Assembly: GCA_001917815.1 (NCBI GenBank)
Contig: MNES01000051.1
Location: 1 to 48,688, forward strand
DNA: 48,688 nt
Source: Chloroflexi bacterium 13_1_40CM_65_17
Lineage (GTDB): Bacteria; Chloroflexota; Dormibacteria; Dormibacterales; Dormibacteraceae
Direction of reading: 5' to 3'
A program made the position numbers and the translations under genes. Under the pieces are notes generated by a model, which did no database searches, was not told the DNA's origin, and saw only the letters and a program-made list of their open reading frames with translations. Positions 1-7,943 of this stretch are shown here, in pieces (within the stretch, counting starts at the first letter, position 1; the number at the start of each line of letters is the position of its first letter).

Positions 1-1003
1 GCCCCGCGGCCCTTGGAATGGGCGCGAACGCATCGACGCGCACCCGACCGCCCTCGTACCTCCATGTGCCGGCGACGGCGCCATCGATGAGAAAGACGGG
101 GATCGAATGCGGGGTCTTGGTGTTGAAGACGATCGGCCGGAACGCCTCAGGCATGACCTGGGTCCGGCGCGCGTGGATCATCAGAAGTGCCTCGAATGTC
201 TGCAGGAATCGCACGGGCGCGCGCGCCGACGCATCGGGCAGGGGCGCTCCCGGGAGATCCACGAGCACGCGACCGCGCTCATCACGAAAGCGACGAAGCC
301 GCAGGCGCTCGATCACAGGCGCCATCTTCGAGGGCGGCAGTCCGGCCCAGCTCGCGATGTCGGCGACCGACGCCGGACCAAACCCACCGAGGTATCGGCG
401 CACCAGATGCTCCATGCCTTTGGACTCAGTGACGTCGCCCATCCGCACCCACGCCTCGGCCAGACCGTAGAGGTCAGCCCGCCTGCGCTCCCACGTGCCG
501 GATGGCGGGACGCGAATCAAGTCGAGCCACAGCCCGATCCCCGATCACCCGATCGGTGGAACGCCTTTGGCCGCCAGCAGCGCTTTCAGCTCAGACGTAC
601 GCGCAGGTCCTTGCTGCAGCCGCGCTCGCACGAGGTCGACCACCGCCTTCATGTCGAGGCCCTCCGCCTGGTGCCGGACGACCCACTGCCACCATTCGCG
701 ACGTCCGGAGCGAACACCTGCCAGCAGGACCGGATAGTCGGCGGCGGAGACGGTGTGGATCGTGCTGCGCATCAGTGTGCCCTGGATCGCGGTCCGATTC
801 ACCAGCGCTTCGGTGAGCGCCGCGCGACGGAAATTTCGCAAGCGAGACCACAGGCCTACGTAGCCGCTTGGCGCGTGCTGGGTCTGCAGTCCACCAACGG
901 CCTCGAGCGCTCGTGTGAGAGGCAATGACCATCGCTCGAGCAACAGCTGGCGCGCCAGCAGGGCGCGGTTCAGCTCGCGTGTGGAGAGGACGCGTTCCGT
1001 CAA
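1..1003 (-). pseudogene. Winged-helix DNA-binding (HTH_42/YcaQ-like) protein, interrupted by an in-frame TGA; runs off the left edge
   Basis: The ATG at 1003 opens a frame whose first 152 residues (LNRALLARQLLLERW near the N-terminus, then GGLQTQHAPSGYVGLWSRL) look like the HTH_42 winged-helix family, which includes AlkX/AlkZ-like glycosylases and many uncharacterised proteins. A TGA at 545-547 interrupts the frame. The same frame continues with clear family sequence to the window edge: VPPSGTWERRRADLYG, LVRRYLGGFGPAS, APVRFLQTFEALL and NTKTPHS. No frameshift is needed, so this is one nonsense codon in an otherwise intact gene. The stop sits where relatives usually have Trp or another ordinary residue, so TGG-to-TGA mutation or a sequencing error is likelier than recoding. 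The far C-terminus is outside the window. Confidence 0.7.
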
Positions 1004-1229
1004 GTGCGTCTAGATTCGCACGAGCTACGCGATGGCGCCGGAAGCGATGCCGCCGGGCGAGAAGTGGGCGGCCGGCGCATGGAATCCCGCGGCCTGGGCG
1101 ACGACCAGCCCGACCACGACCAGAGGTAATCTCTCCGCTGTGCCGACATATCGGGCCGGGTAAAGCCCCTGTAAACGCTCCAAAGCGCCACGCGCCCGTG
1201 TCAAGGAATAGGCGCGCGAGGCGGCTTTA
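1004..1229. other. Intergenic stretch, nothing recognised
   Basis: This is a 226-bp gap between the pncB stop and the start of the winged-helix gene. Short open frames cross it on both strands, but none has a family motif, a ribosome binding site or a convincing start. No tRNA-like cloverleaf and no strong terminator hairpin were seen. Confidence 0.5.
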
Positions 1230-2558
1230 CTACCCGAAACCAAGGCCGGCGAGCCTCCGCCGCGTCTCCTGAGTCAGCTGTCGCAGCGCCGCGGTCGACC
1301 GCGCCACGGGGGGTCGCGGCGAGCTCACCGATCGCGCGCCTGTGGGCAGTCGGTCGAGGTCGGCTTTGAACCGCGCCCTGGTCTCGCCGATGGGTTCTCG
1401 GGCGCCGCGGCGCGAGCCGCCGATCATCATCGGCTCCAGCAGGCGCTCGGTACCGGCCGGCACCTGCTCGTCATACAGCCCGACCAGATCGGCGAAAGGC
1501 CTGGTTCGCCGGAACACCTGTTTGCGGCCGGGCGCGGTGACCTTCCCGCGTGACAGCTTCATGACCGGCCCGCCCTCGTAGGAAACCAGCTTGTACGCGG
1601 TGTCGAGATATGGGTGGTCCGCCGAGACACCCATCCTGGTGCCGACACCGAACGCGTCGACGACCGCACCGCCATGCACCAGCTGGTCGATCGACGTCTC
1701 GTCGAGGCCGCCGCTGACGAATATGCGCACGTCGCGGAGCCCGGCCTGGTCGAGAATGCGACGACCGCGCTTCGAGAGAGCGACGAGGTCGCCGCTGTCG
1801 ATGCGAATGCCCAGCCGGCCGCTGAGGCCAAGCTCTTTGATGATCGCGATCGCGCGCTTGATCCCCGTGATGGTGTCGTAGGTGTCGACTAGAAAAGTCG
1901 CGCGGCCGGGAAAGTCCTGAGCGAAAGCGCGGAACGCGGCCGCTTCGTCGGCGAACGCCTCGACGTACGAATGGGCCATGGTGCCCGCCGCAACCAGTCC
2001 AAAGCGCCTTGCCGCCTCCACATTGCTGGTGGCCGCAAACCCGACCATCGAGGAGACCCTCGCGACATCGATGCCGGCCTCGATCCCCTGCGTGCGTCGA
2101 AACGAGAAATCGACGACGTCGCGATCTCCCGCCGCGATCACGCAGCGAGCCGCCTTGCTGGCGATGGTTGTTTCGAATGTGACCTGGTTGAGGAACAGCG
2201 TCTCGACGAGCTGCGCTTCAGGCAGCGGTCCAGTGACCTCGAGGATCGGCTCGCCGGCGAGCGCGATGCGTCCTTCGGGAATCGCCCAGACGTCGCCGGT
2301 GAATCGAAGCCGGCGAAAGGCTTCGAGGTCGCGAGCCTCGAAGCCCTGCATGTCTCGGAGATATCGGATGTCGTCGTCGTCGAAGCGAAGGTCCGTGACC
2401 AGATCGAGGCACGACTCCACGCCCGCCGCGACAAGAAACCCGCGTGCAGGCGGCAGCGAACGTACGAACAGGCTGAAGGTGGCCGTGCCGGTCATGCCGC
2501 GCCGCAGATAGCTCGCGGCCATGTTGAGCTCATAGAGGTCGGTGAGCAGCGCGTTCAC
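1230..2558 (-). CDS. pncB: Nicotinate phosphoribosyltransferase
   Basis: This 442-aa protein should convert nicotinate plus PRPP to nicotinate mononucleotide, the entry step of the Preiss-Handler NAD salvage pathway in the cytoplasm. Family landmarks are the N-terminal LLTDLYELNMA motif (residues 4-14), FSFRRTQG (151-158), the GTMAHSYVEAF segment with the conserved His near residue 196, and IRIDSGD (251-257). Length is normal for the bacterial enzyme. The start is a GTG at 2558. A TAGGAT box on the minus strand (2571-2576) lies 12 nt upstream, and the divergent DUF4013 gene starts 28 bp away. The last roughly 50 residues are basic and less conserved. Confidence 0.95.
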   Translation of the reverse strand: MNALLTDLYELNMAASYLRRGMTGTATFSLFVRSLPPARGFLVAAGVESCLDLVTDLRFDDDDIRYLRDMQGFEARDLEAFRRLRFTGDVWAIPEGRIALAGEPILEVTGPLPEAQLVETLFLNQVTFETTIASKAARCVIAAGDRDVVDFSFRRTQGIEAGIDVARVSSMVGFAATSNVEAARRFGLVAAGTMAHSYVEAFADEAAAFRAFAQDFPGRATFLVDTYDTITGIKRAIAIIKELGLSGRLGIRIDSGDLVALSKRGRRILDQAGLRDVRIFVSGGLDETSIDQLVHGGAVVDAFGVGTRMGVSADHPYLDTAYKLVSYEGGPVMKLSRGKVTAPGRKQVFRRTRPFADLVGLYDEQVPAGTERLLEPMMIGGSRRGAREPIGETRARFKADLDRLPTGARSVSSPRPPVARSTAALRQLTQETRRRLAGLGFG

Positions 2559-2570
2559 GGTCGTGGCCGC

Positions 2571-2580
2571 ATCCTAAGGT
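2571..2580. promoter_or_regulatory. Back-to-back -10 boxes between pncB and the DUF4013 gene
   Basis: TAGGAT on the minus strand (2576-2571) faces pncB. TAAGGT on the plus strand (2575-2580) ends 6 nt before the GTG of the DUF4013 gene. Neither start has a Shine-Dalgarno sequence, so at least the plus-strand transcript is probably leaderless. Confidence 0.45.
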
Positions 2581-2586
2581 TTCGCT

Positions 2587-3219
2587 GTGAGGCTGGTCGC
2601 TGCGTCATTCGGGTGGCCGTTTCGCGGCGCCTGGCCCTCCAGGTTCGCCATGGGCGTGCTGATGGTCCTCCTCCTTCCGATCTCATTCATCCCTCTGCTG
2701 GGCTATGCGATCGCCGCGACGAGGACCGCAGGGGAAGATCCGACTCACGGGCCGCCGCGGTGGAGGCTGTCGCGGCGTTTGATCGCCGACGGGTTCTGGA
2801 CAGCGCTCGTGCTGCTCGTTCTCTCGGCGCCGTTCATCCTGGCGTGGAATCCGCTCGCAGACGTGATGCCGCTACAACAGGTTTATGCGCACATCGGCGC
2901 GGCATTCCTTCTCGCGCTGCCGTGGGGGCTTCTCTTGTTGCTGCTGATGCCCCACGGGACGAGCCGGTTCGCAGCGACGGGCCGCCCGCTAGACCTGTTC
3001 GACTTTCCGGCGTCGCTTCGCGGAGTCCGCCGGGATTTTCCGGCCTGGAATGTTGCCGCCGCCGCGATGGTGACCGCGTGGGCCATCGGGGTGGCTTGCG
3101 TCGGTCTCCTCTGCGTCGGCTTCTTGCCGGGCATGTTCTACGCCATTCTTGTGAGCGCACATGCGTCCGCCACGCTCCGTCCGGCCGGCATCTCGGGTAC
3201 GACTCCATCCTCTGGGTGA
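2587..3219 (+). CDS. DUF4013-like multi-pass membrane protein
   Basis: This is a 210-aa integral membrane protein of unknown function. It has about four hydrophobic segments: residues 18-45, 70-90, 98-120 and 155-190. A short charged region near the first segment reads ATRTAGEDPTHGPPRW. The organisation (N-terminal WPFRGAWPSR, a helix pair, a cytosolic loop, a helix pair) resembles DUF4013 proteins, which are common as orphans in archaea and Terrabacteria. The GTG start lies 6 nt after a TAAGGT box. The C-terminus overlaps the proposed start of pxpB by 59 nt in another frame. Confidence 0.7.
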   Translation: MRLVAASFGWPFRGAWPSRFAMGVLMVLLLPISFIPLLGYAIAATRTAGEDPTHGPPRWRLSRRLIADGFWTALVLLVLSAPFILAWNPLADVMPLQQVYAHIGAAFLLALPWGLLLLLLMPHGTSRFAATGRPLDLFDFPASLRGVRRDFPAWNVAAAAMVTAWAIGVACVGLLCVGFLPGMFYAILVSAHASATLRPAGISGTTPSSG

Positions 3220-3826
3220 CACCGCTCTGCTCGCCGAGCTCGGCACCAGGCTCGATACCGCGCTGAATACGCGGGCGATCGCCCTCGCCACCGCCCTGAA
3301 AAAGCGTCGAGACGTGCGGCAGGCGGTCGCCGGTTACGCCGGCGTGACCGTCCATTTCGACCCCGACCAGACGACGCATGAAACACTGGGCGCCGCCATC
3401 AAGAGGTTGGCGGCGAAGCGTCCGCCGATGGCCGAGCCGGGCCGCCTGCACCGGATCCCAGTCGTGTACGCAGGACCGGACCTCGAGGAGGTCGCCGCCC
3501 GCCTGAACCTGACGAGGGAGACGATCGCGGAGCTGCATTCGAAACCGATCTATCGCGTGTTCCTGGTTGGCTTCGTGCCGGGCTGGGCCTACCTCGGACC
3601 GCTGCCCGAAGAGCTCGAGCTGCCGCGGCGGCAGGTGCCCCGCACGCAGGTGCCGGCCGGCTCGGTCGCGATCGCGGGAAGGCAGACCGGTATTTATCCG
3701 TTGCCGACGCCTGGCGGCTGGCACCTGATTGGGCGGACCTCGGTGAAGCTCTTCCTGCCCGACCGCGATCCGCCGTGCCTCTTTCGCGCTGGCGACCGGG
3801 TGAAATTCTTCGCCGCAAATCTTTGA
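3161..3826 (+). CDS. pxpB: 5-oxoprolinase subunit B (KipI family)
   Basis: This 221-aa protein belongs to the KipI/PxpB family. With PxpA and PxpC it forms the ATP-dependent 5-oxoprolinase that opens pyroglutamate to glutamate. Diagnostic stretches are HPLGDTALLAELG near the N-terminus, YAGVTVHFDP, the core GFVPGWAYLG, and VPAGSVAIAGRQTG followed by YPLPTPGGWHLIG. The ATG at 3161 is the only in-frame start before the conserved region, although it overlaps the previous gene by 59 nt. The stop overlaps the likely TTG start of pxpC, implying translational coupling. PxpA is encoded separately at 6282-6962 on the other strand. Confidence 0.93.
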   Translation: MRPPRSVRPASRVRLHPLGDTALLAELGTRLDTALNTRAIALATALKKRRDVRQAVAGYAGVTVHFDPDQTTHETLGAAIKRLAAKRPPMAEPGRLHRIPVVYAGPDLEEVAARLNLTRETIAELHSKPIYRVFLVGFVPGWAYLGPLPEELELPRRQVPRTQVPAGSVAIAGRQTGIYPLPTPGGWHLIGRTSVKLFLPDRDPPCLFRAGDRVKFFAANL

Positions 3827-4767
3827 GTACCGTGCTCCGGGTGCTCGAGCCCGGTCTCTTCACGACCGTCCAGGACCTCGGCCGGCCAAACGCCATCGCC
3901 TCCGGCGTGCCTCCCGGCGGCGCGATGGATCGCTTCGCGCATCGGGCCGCGAACCTGCTCGTCGGCAATTCGGAAGGGGATGCCACTCTCGAGTGCACGC
4001 TCACCGGCCCGCACCTGCTGGCCGAGCGTTCGTGCGTGGTCGCGATCGCGGGCGCGGAGTTCGAAATTCGGATCAACGGCCAGGTCGCGCCCACGTGGAC
4101 CGGCATATTCCTTGGCAAGGGCGACCACCTGGCGTTCGGCGCCCGCCGTTCGGGAGGGCGCGCGTACGTCGCGGTCGCCGGCGGGATCCAGGCCGACCGC
4201 TGGCTGGGATCAGCGTCCACCAATCTGATGGCCGCTCGCGGCGGCATGAACGGTCGCAACATGAAAGCTGGCGACCAGATTGGCGTGGCCCGCGAAGCGT
4301 CGCGGCCAGCGGTATCCGGCCACCACCTCCCGAAACGGCTGCACCCCGACTATGGCAACCACACGCTCGCCGCAGTTGTGGGCCCGCACCTGAAACGGCT
4401 GGATCCGGACAGCCGCGGACTGCTGTTCAAGGCTGCCTTCAAGGTCAGTCGGGAGGCCGACCGCATGGGCTACCGACTGGACGGCCCGAGGCTCGGGACC
4501 TCAGGCGACGAGCTGCTCTCTTTCGGGCTCACCGCTGGCGCGGTGCAGGTTCCTCATGGCGGCCAGGCGATCCTGCTGATGGCGGACCACCAGACTGCCG
4601 GCGGCTACCCGGTGGTGGCAACTGTCGTGAGCGCGTCGATGCCGGTGGCGGCACAACTGGTCCCCGGAGACGAGCTGCATTTCGCCGAGGTCACGCTCGA
4701 CCGAGCACACCAGATGCGCCTGTCGCTGGCAAACGCGCTCGACACGCTGCGCGAGCCCGCGCGTTGA
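3823..4767 (+). CDS. pxpC: 5-oxoprolinase subunit C (KipA/biotin-dependent carboxyltransferase-like)
   Basis: This PxpC/KipA-family subunit pairs with PxpB. The family start LRVLEPGLFTTVQDLGRP is followed by GVPPGGAMDRFAHRAAN and LECTLTGP. GRAYVAVAGGI lies mid-protein, and GGQAILLMADHQTAGGYPV near the C-terminus is typical. The frame is open from an ATG at 3775, but homology begins about residue 19. The TTG at 3823 overlaps the pxpB stop as TTGA and is preferred; a GTG at 3832 is the alternative. The product is about 314 aa, normal for the family. Both subunits act in the cytoplasm. Confidence 0.92.
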   Translation: MSTVLRVLEPGLFTTVQDLGRPNAIASGVPPGGAMDRFAHRAANLLVGNSEGDATLECTLTGPHLLAERSCVVAIAGAEFEIRINGQVAPTWTGIFLGKGDHLAFGARRSGGRAYVAVAGGIQADRWLGSASTNLMAARGGMNGRNMKAGDQIGVAREASRPAVSGHHLPKRLHPDYGNHTLAAVVGPHLKRLDPDSRGLLFKAAFKVSREADRMGYRLDGPRLGTSGDELLSFGLTAGAVQVPHGGQAILLMADHQTAGGYPVVATVVSASMPVAAQLVPGDELHFAEVTLDRAHQMRLSLANALDTLREPAR

Positions 4768-4771
4768 GCCG

Positions 4772-5254
4772 TCAGCCCTGGGCCGCTTTTCGCGCCTCCT
4801 CGATCACGGCGTCGTAGTCAGGCAGCGGCTGCTCACGCGAGCCCTGCCATGCATAGCGGATCGTCCCCGAGCCGTCGATCACGAAGACGGTGCGCCGCGC
4901 CATCCCCGAATAACCTGCCACGTCGTCACGCCGCACGCCGTAGTCGGTGACCATCTTGCGTTCGAAATCGCCTATGAGGTCATAGGGCAGCCCGCCCAGC
5001 TCCTTGGCGAACGCCTGGTGCGAGAACACGGAATCGACGCTGATGCCGTAGATGCCGATGCCATCCGCGGCGGCCGCCTCGTGCCTTGACCGAAACTCGG
5101 TCAGCTCGGTCCTTCAACCACCCGTGAAATCAAGCACATAGAAAAGGAATATGAGGGCCTTGTGCTTCGCCAGCGCTTCACCGAGTGTCAGCTCCTGTCC
5201 GCTTGTCGTCGGGAGCTTGAAATCCGGCGCCTTGTCCCCGACCTGGAGCACCAT
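4772..5254 (-). CDS. Redoxin/peroxiredoxin-family protein with a selenocysteine codon (UGA at 5116-5114)
   Basis: Read from the ATG at 5254, the frame gives VGDKAPDFKLP, LGEALAKHKALIF, then FYVLDFTGG, an in-frame TGA as codon 47, then RTELTEFRSRHE and the rest of an AhpC/TSA redoxin (GIYGISVDSVFSHQAF, MARRTVFVIDGSGTIRYAW). The total is 160 residues if the TGA is read through. The TGA aligns with the peroxidatic Cys of F-T-x-x-C-x-T-E in peroxiredoxins, keeping the active-site Thr and the following T-E. That is the expected place for selenocysteine. A 6-bp hairpin starts 10 nt after the codon. Known selenoprotein redoxins have this architecture. Automatic callers would report only the C-terminal 85 residues from 5029. 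No sel genes are in this window, so decoding is inferred. The start lies 6 nt after the stop of the upstream GNAT gene. Confidence 0.82.
5087..5103 (-). promoter_or_regulatory. Candidate bacterial SECIS hairpin in the redoxin mRNA
   Basis: In the sense strand TGACCGAGTTTCGGTCA forms a perfect 6-bp stem (TGACCG/CGGTCA) with loop AGUUU; an extra A-U pair could close it to GUU. The stem begins 10 nt and the loop 16 nt downstream of the UGA codon. A G lies within the first two loop bases. As I recall the bacterial SECIS pattern (apical loop roughly 16-37 nt from UGA, G near the loop start), this fits its lower limit. Confidence 0.55.
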
Positions 5255-5260
5255 AAGAGT

Positions 5261-6049
5261 CTATCCGCGCTCGAGAACGTACCAGCCGGTGCGGGTTACG
5301 CCGGTCACCTGGTAGCCCGCGTCGAATGCGGATGTCAGCGCCTTGCGCACGGCCATCCGCCACGCGCGCGCCAGCTGCGGATCGGAGCGCCGGAGGGCGA
5401 CGATGTCTTCGGGCACCTGACAGGTGACCACGCGCGCGGCTGACGACCCCGGCACTGGCTCGCCACCATCGCCTACCGAGAGCACAGTGTCGATTCGCCA
5501 GCGCTGCAGGTCCTCCGACGCCGGGTCGTGCGGCTTGCCTTCGGCCGCCTCCTTGACCTTCGGCGAGTCGAGGCGCCAGCTGATGAGAAGCCGGTCTGTC
5601 TCTTCACCCGCATTGATTCCGTCCCTCATCTCGCCGTAGAGATTGATCAGATAGCTGCTAGCTTCGGCGCCGAGCTTGTTGAGGTTGAAGTAAGCGTTGC
5701 GCCGCACGAGGGGATCAAAAGTCCATTCGATGACATTCACCCCGCGGTCGAGGCACCAGGTGCGCTGATGCTGCTTGAGGTCGAACCCGAGGCCGCGCGC
5801 CTGGCCACCGGCGACGACGCCGAGGATGTGCGAATGGAGGTGCAGGTGATCTGGCAAGCCGCCGAGCCAGCCGACCAGACCGCCTACAAGGCGCCCGTCC
5901 TGGTGCGCGCCGACGACGTAATTTCCAGAGTTCGCGAGGGCGGTGAGCACGTCGGAGCCGATGGGCGGCTCGCCCGGCCGCTCCCATACATCGGCGAAGA
6001 GCCGCTCCAGCGCCCTTAGGTCGTCAAGCTCCGTCAGCTCCGAGATCAC
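5261..6049 (-). CDS. Predicted GNAT-superfamily acetyltransferase (COG3375-like)
   Basis: This 262-aa cytoplasmic protein has a GNAT fold in its first half: ELDDLRALERLFADVW, then YVVGAHQDGRLVGGLVGW, then the acetyl-CoA loop region HSHILGVVAGGQARGLGFDLK (about residues 72-92) and IEWTFDPLVRRNAYFNLNKLG. The pattern, including the FDPL-x-x-x-NA-x-FNL-x-KLG motif and the YGEMRDGINAGEETDRLLISW segment, matches the COG3375 family of uncharacterised acetyltransferases. The substrate is unknown. The gene ends 6 nt before the selenoprotein start, so the two are probably co-transcribed. Confidence 0.8.
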   Translation of the reverse strand: MISELTELDDLRALERLFADVWERPGEPPIGSDVLTALANSGNYVVGAHQDGRLVGGLVGWLGGLPDHLHLHSHILGVVAGGQARGLGFDLKQHQRTWCLDRGVNVIEWTFDPLVRRNAYFNLNKLGAEASSYLINLYGEMRDGINAGEETDRLLISWRLDSPKVKEAAEGKPHDPASEDLQRWRIDTVLSVGDGGEPVPGSSAARVVTCQVPEDIVALRRSDPQLARAWRMAVRKALTSAFDAGYQVTGVTRTGWYVLERG

Positions 6050-6065
6050 ATTCGGACTCTAGCGG

Positions 6066-6281
6066 CTACGCGATCGCGAGCCGCCTGCCGGCAAAGAGCG
6101 AGGCGGCCGGCAGCGCGAGCGCGACGGCGGTGGCGGCGCCGAATGCGATGGCGATGCCGGCCGGCTCGAGCAGCAGCGAGACGGTGAGGAAAAACCCGGC
6201 GAACGCAAACAGTCCGAGCAGGAGGCCGCGCAGCACGCCGAACGCCGAGTCGGCGCCCTGGAGGGATTCCGCCTCCCCCAC
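6066..6281 (-). CDS. Small two-helix membrane protein
   Basis: This 71-aa protein starts at a GTG (6281-6279) immediately after the pxpA stop, with GAGG a few bases upstream inside pxpA. Two hydrophobic helices cover about residues 18-40 (VLRGLLLGLFAFAGFFLTV) and 42-64 (AGIAIAFGAATAVALALPA), leaving a short C-terminal tail with two arginines. It is the last gene of the moaC-moaB-pxpA operon. I do not recognise a family; position suggests a membrane partner or a small transporter-like accessory, but that is a guess. Confidence 0.55.
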   Translation of the reverse strand: MGEAESLQGADSAFGVLRGLLLGLFAFAGFFLTVSLLLEPAGIAIAFGAATAVALALPAASLFAGRRLAIA

Positions 6282-6962
6282 TTACTGCCTCGCGAGTGGG
6301 CCCGTCTCCACGCCCGCCTCACGAAGGGCGGCTCGAACCGCGGCGGCGACCGCAGCCGCGCCTTCGGAGTCACCGTGTATGCAGACGGTGTCGTATTGCC
6401 CCGAGCGCGCAAGGCGCACGGCTTGAGCGGCGGCGGTGGGCGCGTCGAGCACTGCTCCCGGCTGTGTCCGAGGGGCCAGGCTGCCGTCGAAAAGGAGGAG
6501 GCGATCCGCAAAGCCCTCCCGATACGCGGGCACACCCGCTCTTCTCGCAGCGGCCAGCAGCTCGAGGCCCGGCTGCCCGACCAGACCGACTCCGTGCGCC
6601 TTCGCCACCCGGGCCACGGCGTCCGCTGAAGCAGGGTCGGACTGGCAGCGGTGATAGAGCGCTCCGTGGGGCTTGACGTACGCGACAGGCACCACCGCGG
6701 CGAGGGCCGCGACCTGGAACGTCACCAAAGCCTCGATCTGTTCCGGTGAGACCTCGCGCTCCCGACGTCCAAACCCTTCCGGATCGTCGTACCCGGGATG
6801 CGCCCCGACTTCGACGCCGAGCTGGTGGCACCGCACCGCGGTCGCGATCGTGATCGATGCCGATCCCGCGTACACCCCGCAGGCGACGCTTGCGCTGTCG
6901 ATGTGGGCCATGATCATTTCGTCGGCTCCTGCGCCTTCGCCGAGGTCCGCGTTGAGGTTCAA
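6282..6962 (-). CDS. pxpA: 5-oxoprolinase subunit A (LamB/YcsF family)
   Basis: This 226-aa LamB/YcsF protein is the third subunit of 5-oxoprolinase, cleaving 5-oxoproline with PxpBC. Motifs are NLNADLGEG at the N-terminus (the usual Cys of LNCDLGE is Ala here), [44 protein letters not shown] (about residues 95-104) and CIHGDSEGA near the end. Length is slightly short for the family (about 245-255). Its ATG overlaps the moaB stop as ATGA, so it is translated from the moaC-moaB transcript and not with pxpBC, which lie about 2 kb away on the other strand. Confidence 0.93.
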   Translation of the reverse strand: MNLNADLGEGAGADEMIMAHIDSASVACGVYAGSASITIATAVRCHQLGVEVGAHPGYDDPEGFGRREREVSPEQIEALVTFQVAALAAVVPVAYVKPHGALYHRCQSDPASADAVARVAKAHGVGLVGQPGLELLAAARRAGVPAYREGFADRLLLFDGSLAPRTQPGAVLDAPTAAAQAVRLARSGQYDTVCIHGDSEGAAAVAAAVRAALREAGVETGPLARQ

Positions 6963-7438
6963 CTGTGCGAGGTGTCGCCGTGCAGCAGCTGGATGGCATG
7001 CCCTACGACCGGCATCACCGCCTTCAGCGATTCAGTGGCGCCGCTCATGCTGCCGGGCACGCTGATGATGAGGGTGCGATCGCGCACGCCGGCAATCGAG
7101 CGGGAGAGCGCAGCCATTGGCGTGCCGGCCACGCCTGCCCGCCTCATCGCCTCACCAAAGCCCGGTACCTCATAGGCAAACAGCGCGGAGAGCGTCTGCG
7201 GGGTCACGTCGCGTGGGCCCAAGCCGGTGCCGCCAGTCGTGACGACGAGGTCGACACCACGCGCGACCGCGGTAAGGACCGCCTCCGAGATCCGCCCAGC
7301 CTCATCGGGTACGACTTCCGGGGCGCCGACCTCGAACCCACCGCGACTCAGCACGTCGACGAGCGCGGCGCCGCTCTTGTCTTCTCGCTTGCCGTGGAAC
7401 ACGCCGTCGCTGACGGTGACGACGTGGGCAGTGTTCAC
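6959..7438 (-). CDS. moaB: Molybdenum cofactor biosynthesis protein MoaB/MogA
   Basis: This 159-aa MoaB/MogA-type molybdopterin adenylyltransferase activates molybdopterin for metal insertion. The core starts [34 protein letters not shown] is the MPT-binding signature, and [11 protein letters not shown] and [17 protein letters not shown] follow. The frame stays open upstream inside moaC, but homology and spacing point to the GTG at 7438, which overlaps the moaC stop as GTGA. The gene is followed directly by pxpA (ATGA overlap). Confidence 0.92.
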   Translation of the reverse strand: MNTAHVVTVSDGVFHGKREDKSGAALVDVLSRGGFEVGAPEVVPDEAGRISEAVLTAVARGVDLVVTTGGTGLGPRDVTPQTLSALFAYEVPGFGEAMRRAGVAGTPMAALSRSIAGVRDRTLIISVPGSMSGATESLKAVMPVVGHAIQLLHGDTSHS

Positions 7439-7923
7439 TTTGTGTTTTTGGCCGGCGGGCGCTTCCAGCTTCCCGATCGGCCGCCCGATTTCTCGAGCAG
7501 CCGCACCGACTCGATGAACACGCCGCGCTCGATGCCCTTGGTCATGTCGATGAGGGTCAGGCCGGCCACGGCGGCCGCGGTCAGGGCTTCCATCTCGACC
7601 CCTGTCTGGCCCACCACGCGAGCACGCGCCAGCACGCGCACGCCGCCGGCGGCGAACTCGAAATCGACCTCGACGCTGGCCAGCGGCAGCGGGTGGCACA
7701 GCGGAATCAGCTCAGAGGTGCGCTTGGCGGCCATGATGCCCGCGACGCGAGCCACCGGCAGGGCGTCGCCTTTGGGAGTGCCTTCACGCACCGCGCGCAG
7801 GGTCGCCGGCGCCATGCGCACGAAGCACTCCGCGAGCGCTTCGCGCGACGTGGTCGGCTTGTCGCCGACGTCGACCATGCGGGCCGCCCCGCTCTCATCG
7901 AGGTGCGTCAGCCGTTTCGCCAC
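7435..7923 (-). CDS. moaC: Cyclic pyranopterin monophosphate synthase
   Basis: MoaC (162 aa) converts the 3',8-cyclo-GTP product of MoaA to cyclic pyranopterin monophosphate in molybdenum cofactor synthesis. It has the N-terminal [19 protein letters not shown], the [11 protein letters not shown] motif with the conserved His, [17 protein letters not shown], and the catalytic DMTKG. The last 15 residues are basic and Lys-rich. It is the first gene of the moaC-moaB-pxpA-membrane-protein operon and diverges from the HAD hydrolase, 20 bp away. No moaA, moaD or moaE is in the window. Confidence 0.95.
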   Translation of the reverse strand: MAKRLTHLDESGAARMVDVGDKPTTSREALAECFVRMAPATLRAVREGTPKGDALPVARVAGIMAAKRTSELIPLCHPLPLASVEVDFEFAAGGVRVLARARVVGQTGVEMEALTAAAVAGLTLIDMTKGIERGVFIESVRLLEKSGGRSGSWKRPPAKNTK

Positions 7924-7943
7924 TCGCTCAGGATATTCGCCAG

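Noticed and set aside
545-547. TGA of the winged-helix gene as a second selenocysteine codon
   Set aside because: The column is not a redox Cys in the family and sits in an ordinary loop, so nonsense mutation or sequencing error fits better.
107-928. Long plus-strand ORF of 273 codons opposite the winged-helix gene
   Set aside because: It is Arg/His-rich antisense translation with no family motif; the minus strand carries clear HTH_42 sequence.
1004-1229. Possible tRNA or small RNA in the gap beside pncB
   Set aside because: No cloverleaf, no CCA end and no terminator-like hairpin could be folded by eye.
1971-3266. 431-codon plus-strand ORF across pncB and the DUF4013 gene
   Set aside because: It is antisense to pncB and out of frame with the membrane protein; composition is typical of a high-GC shadow.
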